From Capnocytophaga ochracea DSM 7271 (GTDB lineage Bacteria; Bacteroidota; Bacteroidia; Flavobacteriales; Flavobacteriaceae), in contig NC_013162.1 of NCBI RefSeq assembly GCF_000023285.1, forward strand, positions 908,501-972,500: 64,000 bases of DNA, in the 5' to 3' direction. Under the pieces are notes generated by a model. The model ran no database searches. It had not been told where the DNA came from and saw only the letters and a list, made by a program, of their open reading frames with translations. The translations under genes were made by a program, and so were the position numbers. Of the stretch, positions 25,810 to 35,320 are shown piece by piece (the stretch's first letter is position 1; each line of letters starts with the position of its first letter).

Positions 25810-27153
25810 TTACAAACGTGGCACTGTGATAGATTGTCCTATCCAGCATTTAAAAGTAATGTTTTTACCTGCTAAACCAGATTCAAATACATCTACTTTT
25901 GAAGGAGCTAAAGCATCGTAACGAGCAGCTAAACTTTCCAAACCTCCTTTACGAGCAGTTTTGGCAGCTAACCAATATACGGCTCTTTTTTCAAAAGGAG
26001 TACTACCACATTCATTAGCTGAGCTTGCGTAGGCGTGCGCCATAATACGATAAGCATCGGAGTTTGAAGGGTTGTAAGAAAGTGCTTTTTGAGCATAGGC
26101 AACCGCTTGTGCTTTACTGTGTTTAGAGGCAATACGAATGAGCAATTTTGATTTCTTAAAGTTATCTGTCTCTAAGTTCACTGACTCATTGTAATACTGA
26201 ATAGCTTTGGCAGAATTTCCTGCTTTGTCATTCATTACCCCTAAATAGTAAGCTGAGTTTGCTGACGGTTTTACGTTGTGCAATGAGGTTACGATTTTCA
26301 CGAATAGAGGGTCTTTGGTACAATCTTTATCGGACATTTTACCTGCTGCACGGCGTAACCATTCTTCATTGTTCTTATTTGCCTCAAAGTTCTTGGTGTA
26401 AAGAGGAATAAGGTTTTTACAATCAGCAAGCTGACCGAGTTTAGCATCTACGCTCTCTGCAATAGTTTCGTAGTTATCTACGCGTTTACGACAACCGTCC
26501 AAGAGCCTTTTGTCCTTTTCGCTAAGAGTACCTGCTTCTTCTTGAGCTAAATACTTGTTGATAGTTTCAGAAAGCTCATTCTTTTCGTCTTGAATCTTAT
26601 CGGATACGTTATCATAAGCATCGAATACTTCTTGCAATTCTTTTTGTCCTTTTTCGTGTAAAGAAACTAATTCAGAGAAGTACAAATACAGAGCCTTTTC
26701 GTTTTTAAAGTTAGCTTTATCTTCGGTAAAGGCTTTATGCAAAAGATCGTAAATCTCTTTATCTGTTCCTATTTTTTCATCGAACATCAAGAGGGCTTGA
26801 CGAATACGCATTTCAGTAGCTGAAAGACGCGTAGGGAATGTTTTGTTATAATCGGTGTAGAGTTGTAACAATTCTTTAGCATTTTGAGTCTTTTCAGCAC
26901 CTGTGGTTGTATTCATTTTGTCTTGCAAGATGCGTTCGCCATAGGCAAAGGTAGCATAGTGTAAAGAAGGGCATTGGGTATATACTTCCTTCCATACAGG
27001 ATAAGCCTCTTTGTAATTTTTGGCTTTGGCATACTCACTAAATATAGAGAGTTTTTGCTTTAATTCTTCGTTGTTTTTGCAATCTTGTGCTTGTGCATAG
27101 GCAACATAAAAGAAACTTGCAACTACTGTGGCTAATAAAATTCTTCTTCTCAT
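25810..27153 (-). CDS. Exported TPR-repeat protein
   Basis: The product has 447 residues if it starts at 27153, which gives a clean signal peptide (cut after AQAQ) and avoids overlap with the upstream gene; a start at 27195 would overlap by 28 bp. TPR-like helices fill the protein, clearest at AYYLGVMNDKAGNSAKAIQY and AYAQKALSYNPSNSDAYRI. A long charged helix with coiled-coil character lies near residues 165-215. It is probably periplasmic and probably works with its operon neighbours in the cell envelope; this is inference. Confidence 0.78.
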   Translation of the reverse strand: MRRRILLATVVASFFYVAYAQAQDCKNNEELKQKLSIFSEYAKAKNYKEAYPVWKEVYTQCPSLHYATFAYGERILQDKMNTTTGAEKTQNAKELLQLYTDYNKTFPTRLSATEMRIRQALLMFDEKIGTDKEIYDLLHKAFTEDKANFKNEKALYLYFSELVSLHEKGQKELQEVFDAYDNVSDKIQDEKNELSETINKYLAQEEAGTLSEKDKRLLDGCRKRVDNYETIAESVDAKLGQLADCKNLIPLYTKNFEANKNNEEWLRRAAGKMSDKDCTKDPLFVKIVTSLHNVKPSANSAYYLGVMNDKAGNSAKAIQYYNESVNLETDNFKKSKLLIRIASKHSKAQAVAYAQKALSYNPSNSDAYRIMAHAYASSANECGSTPFEKRAVYWLAAKTARKGGLESLAARYDALAPSKVDVFESGLAGKNITFKCWIGQSITVPRL

Positions 27154-27167
27154 TCTTTGTTTGTTTT

Positions 27168-28448
27168 TTATTGATATTTTGTTCGTTGGAACCACTTATC
27201 GTTTAAAGTGAAACCTATTTTTAAGTTGAAATAATTTTCCTTTACTAAATTGGCTGAGGTAGTACCTCTTATGCCGTATTCTCCCACAAGGGTAAGATTT
27301 GAAAATCCTTTTACGGGTAAACTAAGTCCAAAAGACGTGCCAAAGTCGTTTATGTTTTGATTATTGAGCACAATTCCTGTATTTTCATAGCGCAAACCTA
27401 TACGGTAGGTTACTCTTTTCCAGTAACTTGAATAGGAATTGTAGTTAGGAATCCAAAAACCTCCTAAGGCTATTTTGTATCCGTCGGTATAACTGACATT
27501 GGTGGTAGTAAGGAACGGATTTGAAAATGCTTTTGTATTCGCATAGGTATATTCAATCCCTGTAAACCATTTTTGGTGTTCTCCTAAACCTAATCCAAAC
27601 TCTATTTGAGTGGGTAAGGTGAGTGAGGTATTTTTGAGCCCTAAGGCTTCTAAATCTAAAGCACGTGTTTCGCGTATTGCCAATTGTGGTGCGGAACGCC
27701 TGTTATTTCCTGTTACATAGCCTAAGGTAGAGATATTGCGTTGGTTTTCAGAAGACAGTTTGCTTTGTGGTGTATATACCAATGAGGTATACAAACGCAA
27801 GCGGTGTTTCAAAGTCTCTTCGTAATACAAACCTAAGTTAAAAGCACCTCCTTTTAGGCGTGATTTGCTAAACTCTTGGGTATAGAATTGTACATCTTTT
27901 TGTTGCAAGAGGTCGGTCATATCAATGGTTCCAAAGTTATAACGGAAAGAAGCTCCTAAACTGAATCCGCCAAATATCTTTACCCCAGAGGAAAGAAAAA
28001 ACTGATTCACATTTCCTTTTCCTTCAAACTGATTTACTGTTTCGCTTGTGGTGTGCTTCAGTTTATAACCTACCGATGAGTAAGGCACCAACCCAAACGA
28101 TACCCCAAAGTTTTCGAGAATAGGGAACCCGAGTGTAAAATAATCGAAGGCGGAGGATTTAGTACCTATTTTTGTTTCATTTGTAACAATATTTTTGCTT
28201 TGCATTGTAAATCCGGCTGAAAAAGCGGTGAATTTTAAGTGTGAAAGTGAGGCAGGATTCTGCATATTGATACGAGTAGAATCGGCATAAACACCAATTC
28301 CGCCCATAGCACTTTCCTCGGCTATACCGTTAAAATTGCGTTCACCGACTCCGTAAAAAGAGTAAGGCGACTCAGTAGTTTGTTGCGCAAAACTCACGTA
28401 AACGGTTGTAAATAAAGCACTAATAAGTGTGATTAGTTTCTTGTTCAT
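27168..28448 (-). CDS. Outer-membrane beta-barrel protein
   Basis: This 426-residue protein has a signal peptide (cut after SFAQ). The sequence SPYSFYGVGERNFNG...GGIGVYADS.RINMQNPASLS is typical of a FadL/OmpP1-like barrel family that accompanies coaX in Flavobacteriia. The rest alternates polar and hydrophobic residues as in a 14-strand-type barrel. The substrate is unknown. It is 6 bp downstream of coaX and 14 bp upstream of the TPR gene. Confidence 0.75.
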   Translation of the reverse strand: MNKKLITLISALFTTVYVSFAQQTTESPYSFYGVGERNFNGIAEESAMGGIGVYADSTRINMQNPASLSHLKFTAFSAGFTMQSKNIVTNETKIGTKSSAFDYFTLGFPILENFGVSFGLVPYSSVGYKLKHTTSETVNQFEGKGNVNQFFLSSGVKIFGGFSLGASFRYNFGTIDMTDLLQQKDVQFYTQEFSKSRLKGGAFNLGLYYEETLKHRLRLYTSLVYTPQSKLSSENQRNISTLGYVTGNNRRSAPQLAIRETRALDLEALGLKNTSLTLPTQIEFGLGLGEHQKWFTGIEYTYANTKAFSNPFLTTTNVSYTDGYKIALGGFWIPNYNSYSSYWKRVTYRIGLRYENTGIVLNNQNINDFGTSFGLSLPVKGFSNLTLVGEYGIRGTTSANLVKENYFNLKIGFTLNDKWFQRTKYQ

Positions 28449-28454
28449 AAATAT

Positions 28455-29219
28455 TTATCCAATATTAGTAACGTGTGCCTCTCCTTCTTTTGTTTGATAT
28501 TCTAAGATGGCATTGAGCCCCTCGAGCAACACGTATGAGCCTGCAAATATCTGATTTTTTATTCTTTCTTGCAAATAATTTTGATTACCCCCTGTTAAAA
28601 TAGTGATAAGCGAAGGGAATTTTGCTTCGTATTTTTTAATCACTCCCTCGATTTCGCACGCCACATTGTGATAGACACCTGAGAGCATACAGCTTTCGGT
28701 AGTATTTCCTATAAACTGTTCAGTATCAAAAAACTGTTCGGATACTAATGGCAGTTTGGAAGTGAAATGGTGCATCGCTTTTAGGCGCATTGCTATCCCT
28801 GGGGCGATAGCTCCCCCGAGGTACTCTTTTCTATCGGTAACTATATCAAAAGTAATGCAGGTACCCGCGTCGATAATGAGTACGTTGCGGTTGGGAAAAC
28901 GTGTCACCGCACCTGCTACCAGAGCCAAACGGTCGATACCTAACGAGTGAGGGGTTGCATACTTATTGACGAAAGGCACAGGGGTTTCAGCTGTGAGGTA
29001 TAACACATCTGGCAGGAGTTGTTCTAAGAAAGAGAAACGCTCTTTAACTTCTGTTACCACCGAAGCGATGATGCAATGAGTTACCTCGTTTAAAGGTACT
29101 TTGCTTAAAAAAGATTCTTGAAAACCGTCTTTGGCAAAGGAAAGAAAGAATGTTTGTATTCCTTTTTTGAACAGCGCTACTTTTATGGACGTATTACCTT
29201 CGTCTATTATTAAATTCAT
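28455..29219 (-). CDS. coaX: Type III pantothenate kinase (CoaX)
   Basis: This 254-residue cytoplasmic ASKHA-fold enzyme phosphorylates pantothenate, the first step of coenzyme A synthesis. The start ATG at 29219 is preferred over a TTG two codons upstream. Motifs: IDEGNTSIKVALF (ATP/Mg site) at the N terminus, HSLGIDRLALVAGA, and DAGTCITFD with GGAIAPG. It is the first gene of a run coaX, barrel protein, TPR protein, lptC. Confidence 0.92.
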   Translation of the reverse strand: MNLIIDEGNTSIKVALFKKGIQTFFLSFAKDGFQESFLSKVPLNEVTHCIIASVVTEVKERFSFLEQLLPDVLYLTAETPVPFVNKYATPHSLGIDRLALVAGAVTRFPNRNVLIIDAGTCITFDIVTDRKEYLGGAIAPGIAMRLKAMHHFTSKLPLVSEQFFDTEQFIGNTTESCMLSGVYHNVACEIEGVIKKYEAKFPSLITILTGGNQNYLQERIKNQIFAGSYVLLEGLNAILEYQTKEGEAHVTNIG

Positions 29220-29290
29220 TTTCAAAAATCATTGGGTGTGTGATTATCCTGCAATAATTGCGCCAAAAAAAGAAGGTCTATTATTTCTTT

Positions 29291-30478
29291 TTATTTTACT
29301 CGTACTCGTGAGGAAGCTACTAAAGAGGCTAAAACGCCCAAAACTACAATCGTAGCCAATACAATGAGTACATTTAAAGGAGTAATGGCGACAGGGTAGG
29401 CTAAGGTAGGGCTTATCATTACAAACTGGAAATGTTGTTGTAAGAGGACTACCGCAACGCCTAAGGCAATGCCTATCAGAGCGCCGATTACCGATGCCAT
29501 CGTGCCTTGCCAGAAGAATATCTGTCGCATTTGTTTTTCGTTCATACCGAGTGCATAGAGCGTTTGCAGGTCGTCTTTCTTGTCGAGTATCATCATAATG
29601 ATAGCACCTACGAGGTTGAAAAGTGCAATGATGAGCACCAAAATGAAAATCAGATACACCGCTATATTTTCGGTATTGAGCATACGGTAAAGCGCATCGT
29701 TTAGCTGTGCGCGGTTTTTCACTACTACGGGCTCTTGAAAGAGTTGTGAGAGCTGTTCGACGACTTGCTTTTCATCAGCATTTGGAGCTAATTTCACTTC
29801 TATCGCTGAGACCTGACCCTTACTTAGCCCCAATAAGAATTGGGCTTCGTCTAATGATGAAAATACGTATTTCTTATCTAATTCTTCCGTGAGTTGGTAG
29901 ATGCCTTGTACTACTGAAAAGGCTTGACGGTAGGGCATTGGGTCGTTTAAGATACTGCCTTTGCCTGCCTTGGGAACTACTATTTGTAGAGGGGAAGAAC
30001 CATCGAGGAGATTTAAACCGAGATTATTGAAAATAGTAGCGCCCACTATCACACTGGGAGGTGAGAGCTCCCAATTGCCCAGCACGAGGATACTATCGAC
30101 ATCGTTTACTTTGGGGTACTCAGCATCTACTCCCTTGATATAGGCGATGTGGTTTTTTTGGTTGTGAGTGAGAAACACCTGTTCTTCTAACACTTTGGTA
30201 AAGTGTACTACCGATGAGAGTTGGCTTAATTTGAGCGTATCTTGATTGGTGAGTGATAGGTATTTGCCTGTTTTAGGAAACACTTTTAGGTCGGGGTCGA
30301 AAGTAGAGGAGAAGGAAAGCGTAAAGTTTTTGAGACCTGCGAAGCCGGCGAGCACAATAAAGAGGGCAGCACCGCCCAACACTACCACAAAAGCCGTAAC
30401 CCTATTGATGATGTTGATAACGTTCTGCGAACTTTTGGCGAACATATAACGCCTTGCTATGTAGAAAATAGAAGTCAT
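29291..30478 (-). CDS. FtsX/LolE-type ABC transporter permease
   Basis: This 395-residue inner-membrane protein has one N-terminal helix (VTAFVVVLGGAALFIVLAGF), a periplasmic domain of about 220 residues, and three C-terminal helices, the MacB/LolCE topology. The family releases lipoproteins or other ligands from the inner membrane with a LolD-type ATPase; none is encoded nearby. It has its own promoter at 30522-30553. Confidence 0.85.
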   Translation of the reverse strand: MTSIFYIARRYMFAKSSQNVINIINRVTAFVVVLGGAALFIVLAGFAGLKNFTLSFSSTFDPDLKVFPKTGKYLSLTNQDTLKLSQLSSVVHFTKVLEEQVFLTHNQKNHIAYIKGVDAEYPKVNDVDSILVLGNWELSPPSVIVGATIFNNLGLNLLDGSSPLQIVVPKAGKGSILNDPMPYRQAFSVVQGIYQLTEELDKKYVFSSLDEAQFLLGLSKGQVSAIEVKLAPNADEKQVVEQLSQLFQEPVVVKNRAQLNDALYRMLNTENIAVYLIFILVLIIALFNLVGAIIMMILDKKDDLQTLYALGMNEKQMRQIFFWQGTMASVIGALIGIALGVAVVLLQQHFQFVMISPTLAYPVAITPLNVLIVLATIVVLGVLASLVASSRVRVK

Positions 30479-30521
30479 TGTTAATGATTAGTGATTAATG
30501 GTTAGTGGTTAATGAAAAGTG

Positions 30522-30553
30522 CAAAGGTATGGAGTAATTAGCAAAAAGGCAAA
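30522..30553 (-). promoter_or_regulatory. Promoter of the FtsX-type permease
   Basis: TTTG (30550-30553) and TACCTTTG (30522-30529) are 20 bp apart on the minus strand, just after the Fic gene. TTAATGATTA-like 7-8-bp repeats lie at 30481-30515. Confidence 0.65.
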
Positions 30554-30562
30554 ATTTGGGAA

Positions 30563-31273
30563 TTAGCAAATTCTAAAATACGCCATTACTGCCTTGTACT
30601 CATCTTGTGCTGTTAAGCAAGTATCGAGCAAAAAGCCTTCTGTTTGTTGCCAATTTTGTAGCCCGCGATAGTAGAACCAACGGAGTTGTTCGGTAATGAT
30701 AAAAGGCACTATGTTGTTAGCTAAACATTCTTTAAAGAGCAACAAACGCCCTATGCGTCCGTTGCCGTCTTGAAAGGGGTGAATGGTTTCAAAACGCCAA
30801 TGAAAATCGACCAAATCACGAAAGGTTTTGGTTTGTTTTTGGTGGTAATCGACTAACAAAGCGGTCATTTCCTGTTCTACATTTTCAGGCAGAGAGGTGG
30901 CATTGCCTCCTACTTCGTTAGGTAGTTTCTTATAGTCGCCTATGGCAAACCAATCTTTATTGCTATCGGAAGTATCTGCTTTGAGAATGCTGTGAAAGGT
31001 TTTAATCATCTCTTGGGTAAGAGGTTCAGTAGCGCATTCCAACATTGCATCAAAAGCCTTAAAATGATTAATAGCTTCGAGAATATCATCAATTTTTACC
31101 GCTTGTTCTGTAATGCCAATGGTATTGGTTTCGAAAATATAGCGCGTTTGTTCGTGTGTGAGCTGGCTACCTTCTATATGATTGGAATTATAGCAAAAAT
31201 CTATTTGAGTGCGGTGATAAATACCGCCCTTTAGCTTTGTTTCTTTCTCTTGTAATAATTGTTTTAAAAGCAT
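30563..31273 (-). CDS. Fic-domain protein with N-terminal inhibitory motif
   Basis: This 236-residue protein has the complete Fic motif HPFQDGNGRIGR (165-176), so it is likely an active AMP-transferring enzyme. Near the N terminus S30-N-H-I-E34-G35 fits the class II inhibitory helix pattern (S/T)xxxE(G/N), which keeps the active site blocked within the same chain. No target-recognition domain other than the Fic fold is visible. It starts one base after the stop of the RhuM-like gene, so the two are translated together. Confidence 0.88.
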   Translation of the reverse strand: MLLKQLLQEKETKLKGGIYHRTQIDFCYNSNHIEGSQLTHEQTRYIFETNTIGITEQAVKIDDILEAINHFKAFDAMLECATEPLTQEMIKTFHSILKADTSDSNKDWFAIGDYKKLPNEVGGNATSLPENVEQEMTALLVDYHQKQTKTFRDLVDFHWRFETIHPFQDGNGRIGRLLLFKECLANNIVPFIITEQLRWFYYRGLQNWQQTEGFLLDTCLTAQDEYKAVMAYFRIC

Positions 31274-31274
31274 T

Positions 31275-31601
31275 TTATTTCTTTAATAATTTAGCTGTGT
31301 TCTTTTCTAATACTTTTAAACTCTCTAAAATTACCTCCTCCATTGCCTTTGAGGGTCTTCTAACATCTCGGGGACCTTCCTTTTGAACTGTCAAGAATTT
31401 CTTGACAGTTGAATCGGGTATAAGTTCCCCTTCTTCAAATATATTCTGAATGTGTAAACTTATATTTTGTTTGGAAGTGTTAAAAAGCTCAGCCATTAAT
31501 TGTTGTGTAAGCCATACGGTATCCTCTTCGAGTCTTACATCTATTTGGGCTGAACCATCTTCTCGCTGATAGAATAAGATTTCTCCTTTTTGGTTTTCCA
31601 T
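31275..31601 (-). CDS. RhuM-like N-terminal DNA-binding protein (short)
   Basis: This 108-residue protein matches the N-terminal part of the RhuM family: GEILFYQREDGSAQIDVRLE, then VWLTQQLMAELFNTSKQNI as a helix-turn-helix, then IFEEGELIPDSTVKKFLTVQ and EGPRDVRR. Full RhuM proteins are about 330 residues; here the rest is replaced by a short Lys/Glu-rich helix. It is directly before the Fic gene. It may be an antitoxin-like or autoregulatory partner, or a shortened gene that still works as a leader for fic. Confidence 0.75.
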   Translation of the reverse strand: MENQKGEILFYQREDGSAQIDVRLEEDTVWLTQQLMAELFNTSKQNISLHIQNIFEEGELIPDSTVKKFLTVQKEGPRDVRRPSKAMEEVILESLKVLEKNTAKLLKK

Positions 31602-31642
31602 TTTTTGCAGGTTAAATTAGCAAACTTTTATTTTTAATATTT

Positions 31643-32035
31643 TTACGTCATTTTTCTTTTGTAGAGCAAGTCTCGGTTTTCGATGGGGTTTTCTTCCTCT
31701 TTGAGGGATTGCTCAATACCTTCGATGTATTGCAAAGAATCGTCGATATAAAAATACAACTCGGGCATACGACGGAATTGGTGTTTGGTGATTTGCGACA
31801 GTTCGTGCTTGATGAGGGGCGCATTGGAGGTTACGCCTTTGAGCACCTCAGCAGCCTTTGCTTCTGGGAATACACTGAGGTACACCTTGGCTACCGATAA
31901 ATCGACGGTTACATTTACTTTGGTTACCGAGATGAGTAGGTTTTGTTGCCCTGCATCGCGTATGGATTGCTGCAACACTTTGGCTAATTCTTCTTGAATA
32001 ATGCCTGCTATTTTCTTTTGTCTGTTGTTTTCCAT
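31643..32035 (-). CDS. rbfA: Ribosome-binding factor A (RbfA)
   Basis: This 130-residue KH-like protein helps mature the 30S subunit and is needed for cold adaptation. The start RQKKIAGIIQEELAKVLQQS, the DLSVAKVYLSVFP strand and RRMPELYFYIDDSLQYIEGIEQ are typical. It has its own promoter at 32056-32087. The RhuM-like gene follows 41 bp downstream without a clear promoter, so it may be co-transcribed. Confidence 0.92.
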   Translation of the reverse strand: MENNRQKKIAGIIQEELAKVLQQSIRDAGQQNLLISVTKVNVTVDLSVAKVYLSVFPEAKAAEVLKGVTSNAPLIKHELSQITKHQFRRMPELYFYIDDSLQYIEGIEQSLKEEENPIENRDLLYKRKMT

Positions 32036-32055
32036 TAGTTTGTTTATTTATGGTG

Positions 32056-32087
32056 CAAAGATAGGGAATAATACTGATAATACCAAA
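32056..32087 (-). promoter_or_regulatory. Promoter of rbfA
   Basis: TTTG (32084-32087) and TATCTTTG (32056-32063) are 20 bp apart on the minus strand. Confidence 0.7.
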
Positions 32088-32834
32088 AATGCCAAAAGAG
32101 CGGTAAAAATTAGGAAATTAGAAAATGAGAGAATGAGGAAATGAGAGAATTGGTAAATGGGTTGTGAGGTTGTGTTAGAGGAATGAGGCTGTGCCTCAGA
32201 AATTAAACAAATTTTAAACAAAATCAAGGCTACGCCTTGTGAACCAGCGGAGCTATTGTCAGTTTATTCAACTTTGCCAAGTTTGAAACTTGGGCAAAGT
32301 TTGAGATGAAAAAGCGACGTGTTGAGACTATTAGGTGCGTTCGGAAGGAAACGGAGAAGAACGGAAGAGAGCTGAGAGGAATTTTGATGAAAAAAGGGTG
32401 TAAGAAGGGTGGGGTTAGCTTATAGAGAGCTTATAGGAAGCTTATACGAATCTTGGACGATTGGTATAGGAAGGGTATATAAGAGGTTGATTAATAGTAT
32501 AATACAGCGATGTAAAAAATGGTGAAAACGGGGTTTCGAGGCGAAAGAAAGAGGAAGAGGCACTAGGCCTTAGGCCATAGGCACTAGGGGGGAGTATGAT
32601 GGAAAAGGGAAGAAATGACGAATGACGAGAGACGAAAGACGAAGGAAATGTGATGAAAATCTCTTGCTGGCTACCTTCAAAGGGGGAATGTAGTGACAGG
32701 GAAGCGAAAGAAACATCCCCCTAGCCCCCTTCAAAGGGGGAATGTAGTGACGGAAAGTCGGAGGTAATGTGGGGAAAATATTCTTCTATACACACACTCG
32801 GCTATTGATAGTCAGATACTCGGCTAATGTTATT
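32088..32834. other. Gene-free repeat region
   Basis: Holds ATTAG/GAGAATG low-complexity repeats (32100-32160), a short GCCTTGT/ACAAGGC-type pair near 32228-32240, copy D of the composite element, and a C-rich/G-rich patch (32700-32770) with two similar segments reading GGGGGAATGTAGTGAC. No gene is seen. Confidence 0.7.
32270..32588 (+). repeat. Dispersed composite element, copy D
   Basis: A hairpin module of AACTTTGCCAAG/CTTGGGCAAAGTT type (32270-32302) leads to the 11-bp units from 32417 and the tail GGGGTTTCGAGGCGAAAG near 32530. It ends with two GGCACTAGG copies. Copy F has the same subtype and even the same upstream words (AGTTTATTC). Confidence 0.85.
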
Positions 32835-33194
32835 TTAAGAGGTTTTTAGGGAGTTTTTGGAGATTGCCTCTTCGAGTATGGGGAGGGCACTTTTTTCAAT
32901 CAGCTTGGAAGCGGTGAGGAGGGTGATTACTTTATGAGGTTTAAGCATCTCTAAGAAAGATGCAAAAGCGGGGTTTGCCAAGAGTTCTTGGGTATAATCT
33001 GCTTTAAAATCTTCGAATTTGCCGTCTTGATGATAGCGTTTGCGCAAAGCTGTGGAGGGAGCTACCTCTTTTGCCCAAAAATCTAAATGAAGCGCTTCTT
33101 TTTTGATGCCACGAGGCCAAAGCCTATCGGCTAAGATACGAAAGCCGTCCTCAGGGCTTTCTGCTTCGTATACGCGTTTTAATTGTATTTTCAT
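32835..33194 (-). CDS. DUF488 family protein
   Basis: This 119-residue protein has the family hallmarks: IQLKRVYE at the start, DGFRILADRLWPRGIKKEA, and the WAKEVAPSTALRKRYHQDG helix. DUF488 proteins are small soluble proteins of unknown function, sometimes fused to or beside MarR-type regulators. No such regulator is nearby. Confidence 0.88.
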   Translation of the reverse strand: MKIQLKRVYEAESPEDGFRILADRLWPRGIKKEALHLDFWAKEVAPSTALRKRYHQDGKFEDFKADYTQELLANPAFASFLEMLKPHKVITLLTASKLIEKSALPILEEAISKNSLKTS

Positions 33195-33330
33195 AGTAAC
33201 AAGACCATTGCAAAAAATATACCAATTAGGATTTAATGATTAGTGATTAATGGTTAATGATTAATGATTAAGAAGCGGAGAAGGGCTGGTTGTAAGCAGT
33301 AGGAGTATTGTAAGCGGTATGCTTTAAGGA

Positions 33331-35286
33331 TTAAAACCTACCCTTAAATCCTAAGGCTTTGGCTTTACTAAGCGCAACTTTGGCTTCTGCCTCGCGCCCA
33401 AGTTCGTTGTAGAGCAAATACAAATCGTAATAGATTTGGGCGTTTTTGGGTTCGTACTTCAAGGCTTCGTTTAAGAAGCTTTCTGCCTTGTCGTTTTGGG
33501 CTTTGCCACTGTAAAGAACGGCGAGGTTTAGGCGAATGTAGTTCAGCTGTTTGTCTTTCAGTAGAGCGCGCTCGTAGAAACGAATGGCGTTATCGGTATC
33601 GTTTATCTTCACAAAATAGTCGCCTGCCGTAGCACTTCCTAATGGAAAATCGGACTGTGAGAGCACAAACTCCTTGTACTCTTGGTGTGCTTGTTCAAAT
33701 CCATTATAGACCCTGCAAGCCTCTAATCCTTTTTGGGTGAGCAAGGCATTAGCGGCGAGCATACGCACCGCCTTCACCTTATCGGTAAGTAAGGGCAACA
33801 AATCATTTTCATAGAGGTTTAGAGGATATTCGCTAATAGCCACCACGGCACGATAACGCGTTTGTGGGTCGGGATTGTGGAGTTCTTTTTTAATAAGCGC
33901 AAAGCTCTTTTCAGAAGGGTGATTGCCCAGATAGTGAATGGCTCCCGCACGCACAATGGCGGGGGTTGTTTTGTCTTCTAACAGACTACTGAGTGCGGTG
34001 ATATTTCCTTTACTTCCTTTAATAAGATTTTCGGCGAAATGCGGTTTGCGCTGTTTGCCGTACCACTTGGCAACAGCTTCGGCTGCCCACCCTGCGGTTT
34101 TATCGGTATGACAAGCATTGCAAGCGTTGGGTGTGCCATACTGAGCAGACAAATCGGGGCGAGGGACGTAGAAATTGTGGTCGTGACGCACATCGTTGCC
34201 CATATAAGTGCGGGTAGGCATATGGCACACACGGCAATCGGTTTCGGCTGGGTTGCCCTTATGGAACGTGTGTGCCTGAGAAGCGTACTTAGGTGCGTGA
34301 CACTGCAAACACACTTTGCTACCTTCGGCTTTCAGCTTACCTGTGTGAGGCGAATGGCAAGAGGTACAGCGCACGTTTTGGTGATACATTTTGCTTTGCA
34401 AGAAAGACGAATATTTATAGTTTTCACCTAACACTTGTCCGTCGGGAAAATAAAGGTCGGTTACGGGCACTTCGGGCAGATATTCGTCCATTACCTCTGT
34501 TACCATAGCGTGGTGCTGGGTTACCTCTCCCCTACGCGTATGGCAAGGCATACAGGCATTGAGTTCTTGGGTTTGCGAGGCAAGGACAAACGTGCGAGTT
34601 TTCCCCTTACTCTCGGCGTGCGTTTTAGCCCCTCCGTGGCAGGATTCACAACTTACGGTAAGTTCGCTATAAGTAGTGTGATAGGAGTTGGTATAAGGGT
34701 TGAGGTTTTTTTGCAGGTTTGTGCTATGGCAAGAGGCGCACATTAGGTTCCAATTCTGTCCCGCTTGCGTCCAATGCAGGTAATCATCGGGGGGAATCAC
34801 CTCGCCTGCGTATTGGTGAAACCACTTGTTTTGACGGCTATCCCACGACTGACGGAAGACTTGCTTTTTGCCGTTAGGAAAATCGGTAATATACTGTTGT
34901 AGGGGGTAATAACCAAAGGTATACAATACCTCATAGTCTTTGTAAGAGCCATCTTCGCTTTGTGTATGGATAAAGAATTTGCCATCGCGCTTGAAGAAAC
35001 GAGAAGTGATGCCATCGGCGGTGTAGGTAACGTTATTGAAATTGCCGAGTACGGTGCTATCGTTAGCGATTTGCATTGCCTTGTAATGGTCGGAGAGCGT
35101 CCATTCATTATACTCTTTTAGGTGACACTGCTTGCAGGAAGCCGAACCTATGTAGCCCTGAGGAGTTTCTTTATTAATATCCTCTACGGAGGTATACGCC
35201 TCCTGATTAGTAGTTTTGAAGAATAGAAAGACAATACCCACAAGGCATAATAGAACAGCAAGGGCTATCAATAGTTTTTTCGACAT
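33331..35286 (-). CDS. Octaheme cytochrome c with HEAT and TPR repeats
   Basis: The product has 651 residues if it starts at 35286, below the promoter box at 35321-35328. One N-terminal transmembrane helix (4-23) exports or anchors it. Eight CXXCH heme sites follow: CKQCH (51-55), CASCH, CESCH, CMPCH, CTSCH, CLQCH, CRVCH and CNACH. HEAT-like repeats come next (VRAGAIHYLG, TRYRAVVAISEYP, VKAVRMLAANALLTQ) and then TPR repeats to the end. It is likely a periplasmic electron-transfer protein related to cytochrome c554-type multihemes. The redox partner is not encoded nearby. Confidence 0.85.
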   Translation of the reverse strand: MSKKLLIALAVLLCLVGIVFLFFKTTNQEAYTSVEDINKETPQGYIGSASCKQCHLKEYNEWTLSDHYKAMQIANDSTVLGNFNNVTYTADGITSRFFKRDGKFFIHTQSEDGSYKDYEVLYTFGYYPLQQYITDFPNGKKQVFRQSWDSRQNKWFHQYAGEVIPPDDYLHWTQAGQNWNLMCASCHSTNLQKNLNPYTNSYHTTYSELTVSCESCHGGAKTHAESKGKTRTFVLASQTQELNACMPCHTRRGEVTQHHAMVTEVMDEYLPEVPVTDLYFPDGQVLGENYKYSSFLQSKMYHQNVRCTSCHSPHTGKLKAEGSKVCLQCHAPKYASQAHTFHKGNPAETDCRVCHMPTRTYMGNDVRHDHNFYVPRPDLSAQYGTPNACNACHTDKTAGWAAEAVAKWYGKQRKPHFAENLIKGSKGNITALSSLLEDKTTPAIVRAGAIHYLGNHPSEKSFALIKKELHNPDPQTRYRAVVAISEYPLNLYENDLLPLLTDKVKAVRMLAANALLTQKGLEACRVYNGFEQAHQEYKEFVLSQSDFPLGSATAGDYFVKINDTDNAIRFYERALLKDKQLNYIRLNLAVLYSGKAQNDKAESFLNEALKYEPKNAQIYYDLYLLYNELGREAEAKVALSKAKALGFKGRF

Positions 35287-35320
35287 AAAGAAACATTTAG
35301 GCGGTTTTCTTACAGCGGGG

